From: JAWXVD01 sp044425705
Lineage (GTDB): Bacteria > Bacillota > Clostridia > Lachnospirales > Lachnospiraceae
Length of the DNA: 12,690 nt
Reading direction: 5' to 3'
Assembly: GCA_044425705.1 (NCBI GenBank)
Contig: JAWXVD010000096.1
Coordinates: forward strand, 1 to 12,690
Of this stretch, positions 1-6,336 are shown in pieces. Each line of letters begins with the position of its first letter. Position 1 is the stretch's first letter. The position numbers and the translations under genes were made by a program. The notes below the pieces were generated by a model that saw only the letters and a list, made by a program, of their open reading frames with translations, was not told the origin of the DNA and made no database searches.

Positions 1-112
1 CATCTTTTTCTCCATCAAAAATGTAAGCATGAGATATTTTACCCGTACTTAATGCTGTTTGCAAATGTTCTTTCATCTGCTCTTGTCCTATAATATCCGA
101 AAATCTTGCCAT
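1..112 (-). CDS. holB: DNA polymerase III delta' subunit, N-terminal fragment (cut by window edge)
   Basis: The reading frame runs leftward from ATG at 110-112 off the window edge, giving 37 codons that begin MARFSDIIGQEQMKEHL and continue with GKISHAYIFDGEKD. The F-x-D-I-I-G-Q-E start followed by a 'ISHAYIF.GEKG' segment leading to a P-loop is typical of the clamp-loader delta' subunit, which helps load the beta sliding clamp at replication forks. An AAGGAG ribosome binding site (121-126) sits 8 nt before the start. The upstream neighbour is a nucleotide kinase-like gene 51 nt away, matching the tmk/gmk-holB neighbourhood of many Firmicutes. The C-terminal part lies outside the window, so catalytic-domain integrity cannot be judged. 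Confidence 0.85.
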   Translation of the reverse strand, partial: MARFSDIIGQEQMKEHLQTALSTGKISHAYIFDGEKD

Positions 113-163
113 ACGCTAATCTCCTTCACTTTCCTTAAGCCTAATCATTTTGTAGCCCCTTGT

Positions 164-751
164 CTATACAAGCATCATAATGTATTTTTTTACCTCTTCT
201 AAGCAATCTTGCAAATCTTGATTCTGAAATGTCTTTACAATTCCTGCTTCTCTCTTCTTCTCATCCGAAAAATCCACTCCATCAGCCAAAAATCTACGAC
301 ATAATTCCTCATATTTTGGTTGATCTTGTGCCATTTCTCTCTCAACTGCACGTTTCAATCTCTTCCCATCTTCTACTTCAATTAAGATTGGAATGACAAT
401 TTGTTCTCCAAAATACTTAGCTATCGACACATATGATTCTATTGTTCCTATCATCAAGTAATCATTATTTTCTAAATCGATTTGCTCATCATTAACGGTA
501 AAGTACCTCCATACTCCATGGTATGTTTGATACTCTCTTAATTCAATAATGCTTTCTTTTTTTTCTAACTCTTCTAATTGTTCATCATTTACAAAAAAAT
601 ATTCTCTACCGTTTTCCTCACCTTCCCGCATAGGCCTTGTTGTGTACGGAATAATCGGTTTTAATTTTAAACTATAACTGTTGATTAAATTGTTATAGAT
701 TGTATCTTTTCCTGTGGAACTTTTTCCCATAATGCAAAAAATTTTTCCCAT
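164..751 (-). CDS. Guanylate kinase-like P-loop protein (divergent, 195 aa)
   Basis: The protein opens with a P-loop, GKSSTGKD at residues 9-16, followed by YTTRPMREGEENGREYFFV (36-54). This matches the GMP-binding segment of guanylate kinase (TTR-x-x-R-x-G-E...YFFV). Guanylate kinase phosphorylates GMP to GDP with ATP. Beyond that the protein diverges: where ordinary enzymes have a Glu...Y-Y-G-T segment for GMP, this one reads EYQTYHGVWRYF (73-84). The length is close to the usual 200 aa. It precedes holB by 51 nt, the place occupied by thymidylate kinase in B. subtilis, so it may be a dedicated paralogue rather than the cell's main Gmk. The ATG at 749-751 has only a weak ribosome site (AGTAAGAA), and an in-frame stop just upstream rules out a longer form. 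Fold confidence is high; substrate confidence is moderate. Confidence 0.75.
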   Translation of the reverse strand: MGKIFCIMGKSSTGKDTIYNNLINSYSLKLKPIIPYTTRPMREGEENGREYFFVNDEQLEELEKKESIIELREYQTYHGVWRYFTVNDEQIDLENNDYLMIGTIESYVSIAKYFGEQIVIPILIEVEDGKRLKRAVEREMAQDQPKYEELCRRFLADGVDFSDEKKREAGIVKTFQNQDLQDCLEEVKKYIMMLV

Positions 752-920
752 TTCTTACTGTATATTATAACCACGTTATAATATACTCTCCTTCCTTCTT
801 TACCCTACAACTATAATGTCATAAGATAAACCCTTACTTACCTCTCTATTTTATACTATTTATGACTAAGAATCTACTCCAAATTTTAGTATTTTTAAGC
901 GGTGAATTTTTATATTCGCA

Positions 921-950
921 AAAAAGATTCCTAAAATTAGGAATCTTTTT
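921..950 (-). terminator. Rho-independent terminator of pyk
   Basis: A perfect inverted repeat, AAAAAGATTCCTAA / TTAGGAATCTTTTT, lies 70 nt after the pyk stop codon. It gives a stem of about 13 bp ending in a run of T on either strand. Because it is symmetric it could work both ways, but the only gene ending here is pyk on the minus strand. It separates pyk from the downstream kinase-holB pair. The rest of the 269-nt gap (752-1020) is AT-rich and shows no confident promoter. Confidence 0.85.
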
Positions 951-1020
951 GTGAGCTTATTTATTTTCATTTGGTTTTACTTTTTTAAACAACTGACCAT
1001 TCATTAAAATACCAACACTT

Positions 1021-2430
1021 TTACACTTCAACCACACGAATCATGTTTGTTTTACCACTAATACCAAGTGGTACACCTGCAGTCATAACGATCGTATCGC
1101 CTTTTTTGATTAAACCAGCTCTTAAAGAAGCTTCTACTGATTCAGCAAATAATTCTTCTGCTGTTTCTTTTTGATCCATCATAAGTGGTGTTGTTCCCCA
1201 AAGTAATGCTGTTTGTCTATATGTTTCTTCTTTTGTGGTACAAGCAATAATTGGAAGGTTTGGTTTATATCTTGAAACCATGCTTGCAGTAAATCCTGAC
1301 ATTGTTACAGTAATGATAGCCGCTGCTTTCAATTGCATTGCTGTTAAACAAGTAGCATGTGAAATCGCTGTAGTAATATCTAATGTTTCTGCTTTGATTT
1401 TCTTTTTAAATCTTCCTTTATAGTTAATATCAGCTTCTGTTCTTGCAGCAATTTTTGACATTGTCATAACAGATTCAATTGGATACTTACCATTTGCACT
1501 TTCACCAGATAACATAATTGCTGTTGTTCCATCATAAATAGCATTAGCAACATCTGTAGTTTCCGCTCTTGTAGGTCTTGGATTTTTTGTCATAGACTCT
1601 AACATTTGAGTGGCTGTAATAACTTGTTTTCCTTTTTGAATTGCTTTTTTGATCATCATTTTTTGGATAATAGGTACTTCTTCTAATGGAACTTCTACAC
1701 CCATATCTCCACGAGCAACCATGATTCCGTCAGAAACTTCTAAGATTTCATCTAAATTTTTGATACCTTGCATATTTTCAATTTTAGCAATAATTTTCAT
1801 TGGGCTATTGTATTTATCTAAAATTTTACGCACTTCTAAAATATCATCTTTACAACGTACAAAAGAAGCTGCTAAGTAATCAAATTTCATTTCACAACCA
1901 AATTCAATATCTGCTCTATCTGTATCGCTGATAAATGGCATTGAAAGGTTCGCTCCTGGAAGGTTAACACCTTTTTTACTAGAAACAGGACCACTATTGT
2001 TCAATGTACAAATAATGTCATTTCCTTTGATTTCATCAACTGTCATTTCAATTAATCCGTCATCAATTAAGATTTTAGATCCAGCTTCTACATCATTTAA
2101 AATATTTTTATATGTTACAGATGCTCTTTGGGCAGTTCCTACTACTTCATCTGTTGTTAAAATAAACTGATCACCTGCAATCAATTCTATTTTTTCTTCG
2201 AATTTTCCCAAACGAATTTCTGGTCCTTTTGTGTCAATTAAAACAGCAACAGGTTTTCCTAATTCTTTACTAATTCTTCTTACTTTTTCTACTTTTTCAC
2301 CTTGTTCTGCATAATCTCCATGTGAAAAATTACATCTTGCAACATTCATTCCTGCTTCAATAATTTCTCTGATTTTTTCGTCTGTTTGTGATGATGGTCC
2401 AATGGTACAAATAATTTTAGTTTTTCTCAT
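1021..2430 (-). CDS. pyk: Pyruvate kinase
   Basis: A 469-residue protein that converts phosphoenolpyruvate and ADP to pyruvate and ATP, the last step of glycolysis in the cytoplasm. The N-terminal KIICTIGPSS (5-14) and NFSHG (34-38) are standard. IDTKGPEIR (65-73) carries the Glu that goes with K+-dependent enzymes. IIAKIENMQG (213-222) holds the catalytic Lys216 and metal ligand Glu218; MVARGDMGVE (237-246) supplies the metal-binding Asp242; TATQMLESM (272-280) holds the active-site Thr. The B domain spans roughly 70-165 and the C domain about 340-469. It lacks the extra C-terminal PEP-utiliser-like domain found in the Bacillus enzyme. The ATG has an AAAGGAG site (2437-2443). Its own terminator, together with the 129-nt upstream gap, suggests an independent or semi-independent unit. 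Confidence 0.97.
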   Translation of the reverse strand: MRKTKIICTIGPSSQTDEKIREIIEAGMNVARCNFSHGDYAEQGEKVEKVRRISKELGKPVAVLIDTKGPEIRLGKFEEKIELIAGDQFILTTDEVVGTAQRASVTYKNILNDVEAGSKILIDDGLIEMTVDEIKGNDIICTLNNSGPVSSKKGVNLPGANLSMPFISDTDRADIEFGCEMKFDYLAASFVRCKDDILEVRKILDKYNSPMKIIAKIENMQGIKNLDEILEVSDGIMVARGDMGVEVPLEEVPIIQKMMIKKAIQKGKQVITATQMLESMTKNPRPTRAETTDVANAIYDGTTAIMLSGESANGKYPIESVMTMSKIAARTEADINYKGRFKKKIKAETLDITTAISHATCLTAMQLKAAAIITVTMSGFTASMVSRYKPNLPIIACTTKEETYRQTALLWGTTPLMMDQKETAEELFAESVEASLRAGLIKKGDTIVMTAGVPLGISGKTNMIRVVEV

Positions 2431-2460
2431 TTAATTCTCCTTTTGAATTCTATATGTTAA

Positions 2461-2475
2461 GCAAGTATAACTTGC
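2461..2475. promoter_or_regulatory. Palindrome in the pyk leader (possible operator)
   Basis: GCAAGT-ATA-ACTTGC is a perfect 6-3-6 inverted repeat 30 nt upstream of the pyk start, between the ribosome binding site and a possible minus-strand promoter (TTGAAG at 2519-2524, then TATATT after about 16 nt). It could be a repressor site or a small leader hairpin. The function is inferred; only the symmetry is observed. Confidence 0.35.
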
Positions 2476-2559
2476 GTTTACCCTAAATTGCTTTTTATAA
2501 ATATAATGATGATTCATGTCTTCAAATATACTACATTTTAATCCCTAGTTGAGTAGCCA

Positions 2560-4065
2560 CTATTTCACTACAATAAGATAATCCAAATCATCAATTCCTT
2601 GTATATTTAACCCCTGATCCATATACGATTGTATTTGATACCAAAGTTCTTCTGTAATCACTTCACCTGGTGTGATTAAGGGTATCCCTGGTGGGTATAA
2701 ATTAATATAATCACCGGCCACTCTGTCCCTACTGTCTTTCCATAGTATTTTTTCTTGCTGACAGGATAAAGCCTCTGCTATTTCCATGTTTTTAATGGAT
2801 TTATTACCAGTCTTATTTTTCGCAGACCGTCTAAGATTAATAAAATCTTCCGTCTTTGTCAAGTCTTGTTTTTTGATTTCTGGGATTATTTGTGATTTTT
2901 TTGATGAATTATCTTTCTTTGGCCCAATCCAAGGATCAATACCAAACAATGCATCCCTTAATCTCCAAAATCCTTCTTCTGTATCCATGATTGTCATAAT
3001 CGCTACCACATGTGTAGGTGCTGCCATCTCCATTTGTAATCCATACTCTAACCTAAGCAAATCATATAACTCTTGTCCCGTAATTCTCGTATCTTTTACA
3101 GATATTACGAGTTTTCCCAAATCTTTTATAATCATACCAAATAGTTCAGTTTCCTTTTGCAAAGATTCGTATGTTACGATTTTGATGTTTTTCAAACCAC
3201 TTACTTCCTGTAAAAACTTGTCCATTCTTTCTATAAATTGATTTGCCAATTCTCTTCCTTGATTTTCCATGATTTCTATACATCGATCAATACTCGCCAT
3301 CAATACATAGGATGGACTGCTAGTCTGGAAAATAGACAAATATCTTTTTACTTGTTCTATGGACACTCTTTCACCTTTTACATGCAATAATGCTGTTTGT
3401 GTCAAAGAAGGTAATGTTTTATGGACACTTTGTATAATTATGTCTGCCCCACAAAGAATTGCACTAGTTGGAAATCTTTCATGCAGTATGAAATGTGCCC
3501 CATGAGCCTCATCTACAATTAACGGAATTCCATATTGGTGTACTACTTCTGCAATAGCTTGTATATCTGATACAATCCCCTCGTATGTTGGTGATGTAAT
3601 AATAACCGCTTTGATTGTTGGACATTGCTCTAGTTTCTCTTTTACCTGAGATACTGCAATTCCACCTACCATATCCCACTCTTGAAGGTATGTTGGATAT
3701 AGGTATTCTGTCTGTAATTCCTGTAATTCTACACCATGGTATACCGCTTTATGGCAATTCCTACTCATTAGAATAGTATCACCTTTATTGGTCACACTAC
3801 AAATTGCTGCCAAAATACCTGCTGTACTACCATTGACCAAATAGAAGCTATGATCACTGCAAAATAACTCCTCAACTCTTTTCTTCGCCATCAATAATAA
3901 ATCTTCTGGATTATGCAAGTTATCAAATCCATCAATTTCTGTAATGTCAATATTATAGGATTCTTCTAATACTTCACCTGACATATTACGTTTATGACCT
4001 GGCATATGATATGGATAAGTTCCACCTTCTTTTAAAGCTACTAATTGTTCAATTATTTTAGACAC
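2560..4065 (-). CDS. Orn/Lys/Arg decarboxylase-family PLP enzyme (YaaO/SpeA-like)
   Basis: A 501-residue fold-type I PLP enzyme. HMPGHKRN (20-27) is the family's N-terminal signature, NGST (78-81) holds cofactor phosphate, DEAHGAH (185-191) carries the Asp contacting the pyridine nitrogen, and SVHKT (213-217) contains the Schiff-base Lys216. The C-terminal domain has INLYPPGIPLITPGE (454-468), as in B. subtilis SpeA and YaaO. A Lys/Ser-rich stretch (383-425) links the two parts. Members decarboxylate basic amino acids for polyamine synthesis or acid response; which substrate is used here cannot be read from the sequence. The start is GTG (4063-4065) behind a strong GAAGGAG site. The gene precedes pyk, and its family normally neighbours the kinase-holB pair. 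Confidence 0.9.
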   Translation of the reverse strand: MSKIIEQLVALKEGGTYPYHMPGHKRNMSGEVLEESYNIDITEIDGFDNLHNPEDLLLMAKKRVEELFCSDHSFYLVNGSTAGILAAICSVTNKGDTILMSRNCHKAVYHGVELQELQTEYLYPTYLQEWDMVGGIAVSQVKEKLEQCPTIKAVIITSPTYEGIVSDIQAIAEVVHQYGIPLIVDEAHGAHFILHERFPTSAILCGADIIIQSVHKTLPSLTQTALLHVKGERVSIEQVKRYLSIFQTSSPSYVLMASIDRCIEIMENQGRELANQFIERMDKFLQEVSGLKNIKIVTYESLQKETELFGMIIKDLGKLVISVKDTRITGQELYDLLRLEYGLQMEMAAPTHVVAIMTIMDTEEGFWRLRDALFGIDPWIGPKKDNSSKKSQIIPEIKKQDLTKTEDFINLRRSAKNKTGNKSIKNMEIAEALSCQQEKILWKDSRDRVAGDYINLYPPGIPLITPGEVITEELWYQIQSYMDQGLNIQGIDDLDYLIVVK

Positions 4066-4144
4066 AAGAAACCTTCTCCTTCTCGGTATCCAATCACTTC
4101 ACACTGAAAGTCAAAACCTTTTATACCATATATTTTCTCTTTTC

Positions 4145-4159
4145 AGAAAACGTTTCCAA
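4145..4159 (-). promoter_or_regulatory. cre-like site upstream of the decarboxylase
   Basis: On the minus strand the 15 bases read TTGGAAACGTTTTCT, fitting the WTGNAANCGNWNNCW catabolite-responsive element bound by CcpA in Firmicutes. It lies 79 nt before the GTG start and just upstream of a TATAAA (about 29 nt further on), so it would overlap the -35 region of a promoter there. That arrangement predicts carbon-catabolite repression of the decarboxylase. The match is observed; binding is inferred. Confidence 0.45.
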
Positions 4160-4208
4160 AAGGTTTTTTAAGTACAATTTATTGTATCATTTTTACAGTG
4201 GTAAAAAC

Positions 4209-4225
4209 AACAGGTTTCCCCTGTT
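4209..4225 (-). terminator. Probable terminator after the GntR gene
   Basis: An inverted repeat AACAGG-5 nt-CCTGTT lies about 90 nt past the gntR stop. Read on the minus strand, the stem is followed by GTTTTT. The stem is only 6 bp, so termination may be partial, with some read-through into the decarboxylase possible. Confidence 0.5.
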
Positions 4226-4314
4226 TTTTCCATGATTTAGATAAATTTTTTGTAAATTTTTTCTATTTTTTCTATATGTTTTTTTACATTATAAAAATTG
4301 GTTTTTCATCACTG

Positions 4315-5055
4315 CTATAGTTCAAATTGCTCACTTAAGTTTATCTGTAATTTAAAACTATTTCCTGGAATAAAGTGCTTATTAGTTAAAAGCACTTTAT
4401 TTTCTTTAGAATAAATCGTTTCCAAAATCATAATAAAATGATCACTTTCTGCTAAATCATATTTTTCCGCCGTAAAATTACCTGTTGTAGAGAATGTAAA
4501 TTGTGTTTCTGCACGAAAAGCTTCTTTATAGATATCTTCCTCCAGCATTTGTACAAAATTGTCCATATTATTAAAATCTATCTTGTATTCTGATACTGTT
4601 TCAATTGGAATAAAACTCAAAGTGTATCCTATCGCATCTTCCCCATTTTTATACCATCTGTCTGCAATCACAATCAAAGAAGTTTCACATTTCATAATTT
4701 TTGTAATTGCATCTGTTGGCGGTTCAAATCGAAATGCTGCTTCAACATTTTGTGCCTCTTTTTTGCAACAAACATGAAATGGATGTTGTATTTTTTTTAT
4801 ATAATCTGATTTTTTATTAGATGTATCAGGGTCTGTTATAAAATTCCCTTTCCCTCTTATATTAGATACCAATCCATCCTCTTGTAATAATGCAAGTGCA
4901 CGTCTCAACGTCACTCGGCTTACTCCCATTTTAGTTGCCAATTCAGGTTCCGTTGGTAGTTTATATCCTACTGGAAAATTTCCATTTACAATAAGTTCAT
5001 ATAATGAATCATATACTTGTACGTGTTTTAAAATCTTTGGTGTTTCGTTTATCAT
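4315..5055 (-). CDS. GntR-family transcriptional regulator with UTRA-type effector domain
   Basis: From the ATG at 5053-5055 the protein is 246 aa, the usual size of the HutC/UTRA branch. A winged helix-turn-helix occupies about residues 10-75: YDSLYELIVNGNFPVGYKLP, then the recognition helix region ATKMGVSRVTLRRALALL and the wing with RGKGNF. The remaining 165 residues resemble the UTRA ligand-binding domain. An in-frame extension to a TTG at 5109 exists, but an AAAGGAAA site lies 10-12 nt before the ATG and family proteins start near 'pKyxxvyd', so I prefer the short form; the GTG directly before the ATG is also possible. The gene is divergent from the nucleoside operon, across a region full of repeats, so control of that operon and of itself is the natural inference. 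The effector is unknown. Confidence 0.88.
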   Translation of the reverse strand: MINETPKILKHVQVYDSLYELIVNGNFPVGYKLPTEPELATKMGVSRVTLRRALALLQEDGLVSNIRGKGNFITDPDTSNKKSDYIKKIQHPFHVCCKKEAQNVEAAFRFEPPTDAITKIMKCETSLIVIADRWYKNGEDAIGYTLSFIPIETVSEYKIDFNNMDNFVQMLEEDIYKEAFRAETQFTFSTTGNFTAEKYDLAESDHFIMILETIYSKENKVLLTNKHFIPGNSFKLQINLSEQFEL

Positions 5056-5237
5056 CACAACATATTTCCTTTCATTCCGAAGCGTTTTTTGCTGAGGAAC
5101 CTGAGCCAAATCTCAATTTTGGCTCTAGGATAAATAGTATTTATGACACTTCTGCACAAATACTTGGGTGAAAAAGAAATTATCAAATTTATTTTTCGCC
5201 CTTCCTTTCTTCGTATATAAATACAATGTACTATAAA

Positions 5238-5314
5238 ATACAATTTGTCAATACACATTTTTAAAAAAGTATACAAGTTTGCAAAATTTTTCTATAAACA
5301 ATACAAGTTTGTCA
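5238..5314 (+). repeat. Three phased ATACAA(G)TTTG repeats (candidate GntR operators)
   Basis: The copies are ATACAATTTGTCA at 5238, ATACAAGTTTGCA at 5271 and ATACAAGTTTGTCA at 5301. Their starts are 33 and 30 bp apart, about three helical turns. The core ACAA-N1-2-TTGT is itself an inverted repeat in the first and third copies (CAA-GT-TTG in the second). A related ACAA-GTG-TTGT lies at 5453-5463 near udp. The first copy overlaps the possible -35 of gntR. Similar half-sites occur in operators of UTRA-type GntR proteins, but the assignment to this regulator is inferred. Confidence 0.5.
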
Positions 5315-5461
5315 TTTGATTTTCTTTTTTCAGACTATAAATCTTAATTTCAGAGATGTATTATCTGAAAACCCATCGTATTTCACCTATTTTATTATAT
5401 TATGCACAAATATCATCTTATAATTTAGTTAACATTTGCTAATAGCCATAATACAAGTGTT

Positions 5462-5476
5462 GTGTTATTATAACAC
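5462..5476. promoter_or_regulatory. 15-bp palindrome upstream of udp
   Basis: GTGTTAT-T-ATAACAC is a perfect 7-1-7 palindrome, 66 bp before the udp start. It overlaps the end of the ACAAGTGTTGT element and a TATAAC that could be a -10. Its place and symmetry suggest an operator for a dimeric regulator. Confidence 0.4.
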
Positions 5477-5511
5477 CATAAGATACAAATTCGAACAAAC
5501 AATACAGCATT

Positions 5512-5525
5512 TGACTAATGAGTCA
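5512..5525 (+). promoter_or_regulatory. Small palindrome before the udp ribosome site
   Basis: TGACT-AATG-AGTCA forms a 5-bp stem with a 4-nt loop and ends 3-4 nt before the AAGGAG of udp. It could be a short leader hairpin affecting translation or the tail of an operator. It is short enough to be chance. Confidence 0.25.
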
Positions 5526-5542
5526 GAAAAGGAGAAATTAAT

Positions 5543-6319
5543 ATGTTAAAATATTCAGGTGAAGAAGGTTTACAATATCATATCGGATTAAGACCAGGAG
5601 ATGTAGGAAAATACGTTATTCTACCAGGTGACCCAAAAAGATGTGAAAAGATAGCAAAATACTTTGATAATCCAAAATTAATCGCGGATAGCAGAGAGTA
5701 CGTAACTTATACAGGTTACTTAGATGGTGAAAAAGTTTCTGTCACATCTACTGGAATTGGAGGTCCATCAGCTTCTATCGCAATGGAAGAGCTTGTGAAC
5801 TGCGGTGCTGATACTTTTTTAAGAGTTGGTACTTGCGGTGGTATGGAAGTAGACATCATGGGTGGTGATGTAGTAATTGCCACAGGCGCTATTAGAATGG
5901 AAGGTACTTCAAAAGAATATGCCCCTATTGAATTTCCAGCAGTAGCCGATTTTGATATTACAAACGCTCTCATAAAATCTGCTAAAAAACTTAATATACC
6001 TCATCACAAAGGTGTTGTACAATGCAAGGATTCATTTTATGGTCAACATTCTCCCGAAAGAATGCCAGTCAGCTACGAACTACTTCAAAAGTGGGAAGCT
6101 TGGAAACGTCTGGGATGTAAAGCGTCAGAAATGGAATCAGCCGCCTTATTTATCGTAGCAAGTCACTTAAAAGTTCGCTGTGGATCTAGCTTCCTAGTAG
6201 TAGCTAATCAAGAACGAGAATCTTTAGGACTAGAAAACCCAGTAGCACACGATACTGACATTGCAATTAAACTTACAATTCAAGCAATCAAAGAACTCAT
6301 TCAATCTGACAAAGGATAA
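5543..6319 (+). CDS. udp: Uridine phosphorylase
   Basis: A 258-residue NP-I family enzyme that splits uridine (and to some extent deoxyuridine) with phosphate into uracil and (deoxy)ribose-1-phosphate. Phosphate-binding GDP (29-31) follows HIGLRPGDVGKYVILP; RVGTCGG (94-100) supplies the second phosphate Arg; the uracil-contacting Gln and Arg are probably Q168 and R173 in GQHSPERMP; EMES (196-199) has the ribose-binding Met-Glu pair. Length is normal. It is the first gene of a rightward nucleoside operon, followed after 17 nt by the transporter nupC, so the two are surely co-transcribed. AAGGAG sits 8 nt before the ATG. Control probably comes from the divergent GntR protein through the repeats upstream. 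Confidence 0.95.
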   Translation: MLKYSGEEGLQYHIGLRPGDVGKYVILPGDPKRCEKIAKYFDNPKLIADSREYVTYTGYLDGEKVSVTSTGIGGPSASIAMEELVNCGADTFLRVGTCGGMEVDIMGGDVVIATGAIRMEGTSKEYAPIEFPAVADFDITNALIKSAKKLNIPHHKGVVQCKDSFYGQHSPERMPVSYELLQKWEAWKRLGCKASEMESAALFIVASHLKVRCGSSFLVVANQERESLGLENPVAHDTDIAIKLTIQAIKELIQSDKG

Positions 6320-6336
6320 TTCAAAGGAGAAAATAA

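Larger units (their letters stand above)
5056..5542. promoter_or_regulatory. Divergent control region between gntR and udp
   Basis: This 487-bp stretch holds no convincing gene. It has ATACAA repeats on the plus strand at 5221, 5238, 5271, 5301, 5451 and 5483; an 8-bp inverted repeat GAGCCAAA/TTTGGCTC at 5103-5125; a 7-9-7 inverted repeat TTTCAGA/TCTGAAA at 5348-5370; GTGTTAT-T-ATAACAC at 5462-5476; and TGACT-AATG-AGTCA at 5512-5525. On the minus strand a TTGACA (5246-5251) could be the gntR -35. For udp, a TATAAT (5419-5424) lacks a good -35, so the operon promoter is not assigned. A clear AAGGAG lies at 5529-5534, 8 nt before the udp start. Confidence 0.6.

Noticed and set aside
2786..3241. 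151-residue plus-strand frame opposite the decarboxylase gene
   Set aside because: It lies entirely antisense to a well-supported conserved gene and its product has no recognisable motif; a shadow frame.
5056..5109. Extension of the GntR protein to a TTG start (264 aa)
   Set aside because: The added residues are not GntR-like, the TTG lies in an inverted repeat, and an AAAGGAAA site fits the internal ATG.
5103..5125. GAGCCAAA/TTTGGCTC inverted repeat as a terminator or riboswitch
   Set aside because: It has an 8-bp stem and 7-nt loop but no T run on the minus strand and no recognisable riboswitch or T-box elements around it; kept only as part of the control region.
5055..5276. 73-codon minus-strand frame ending in TGATG overlap with the gntR start
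   Set aside because: The overlap would suit translational coupling, but the frame starts at TTG within the operator and possible promoter region, has no good ribosome site at the start, and the peptide resembles nothing I know.
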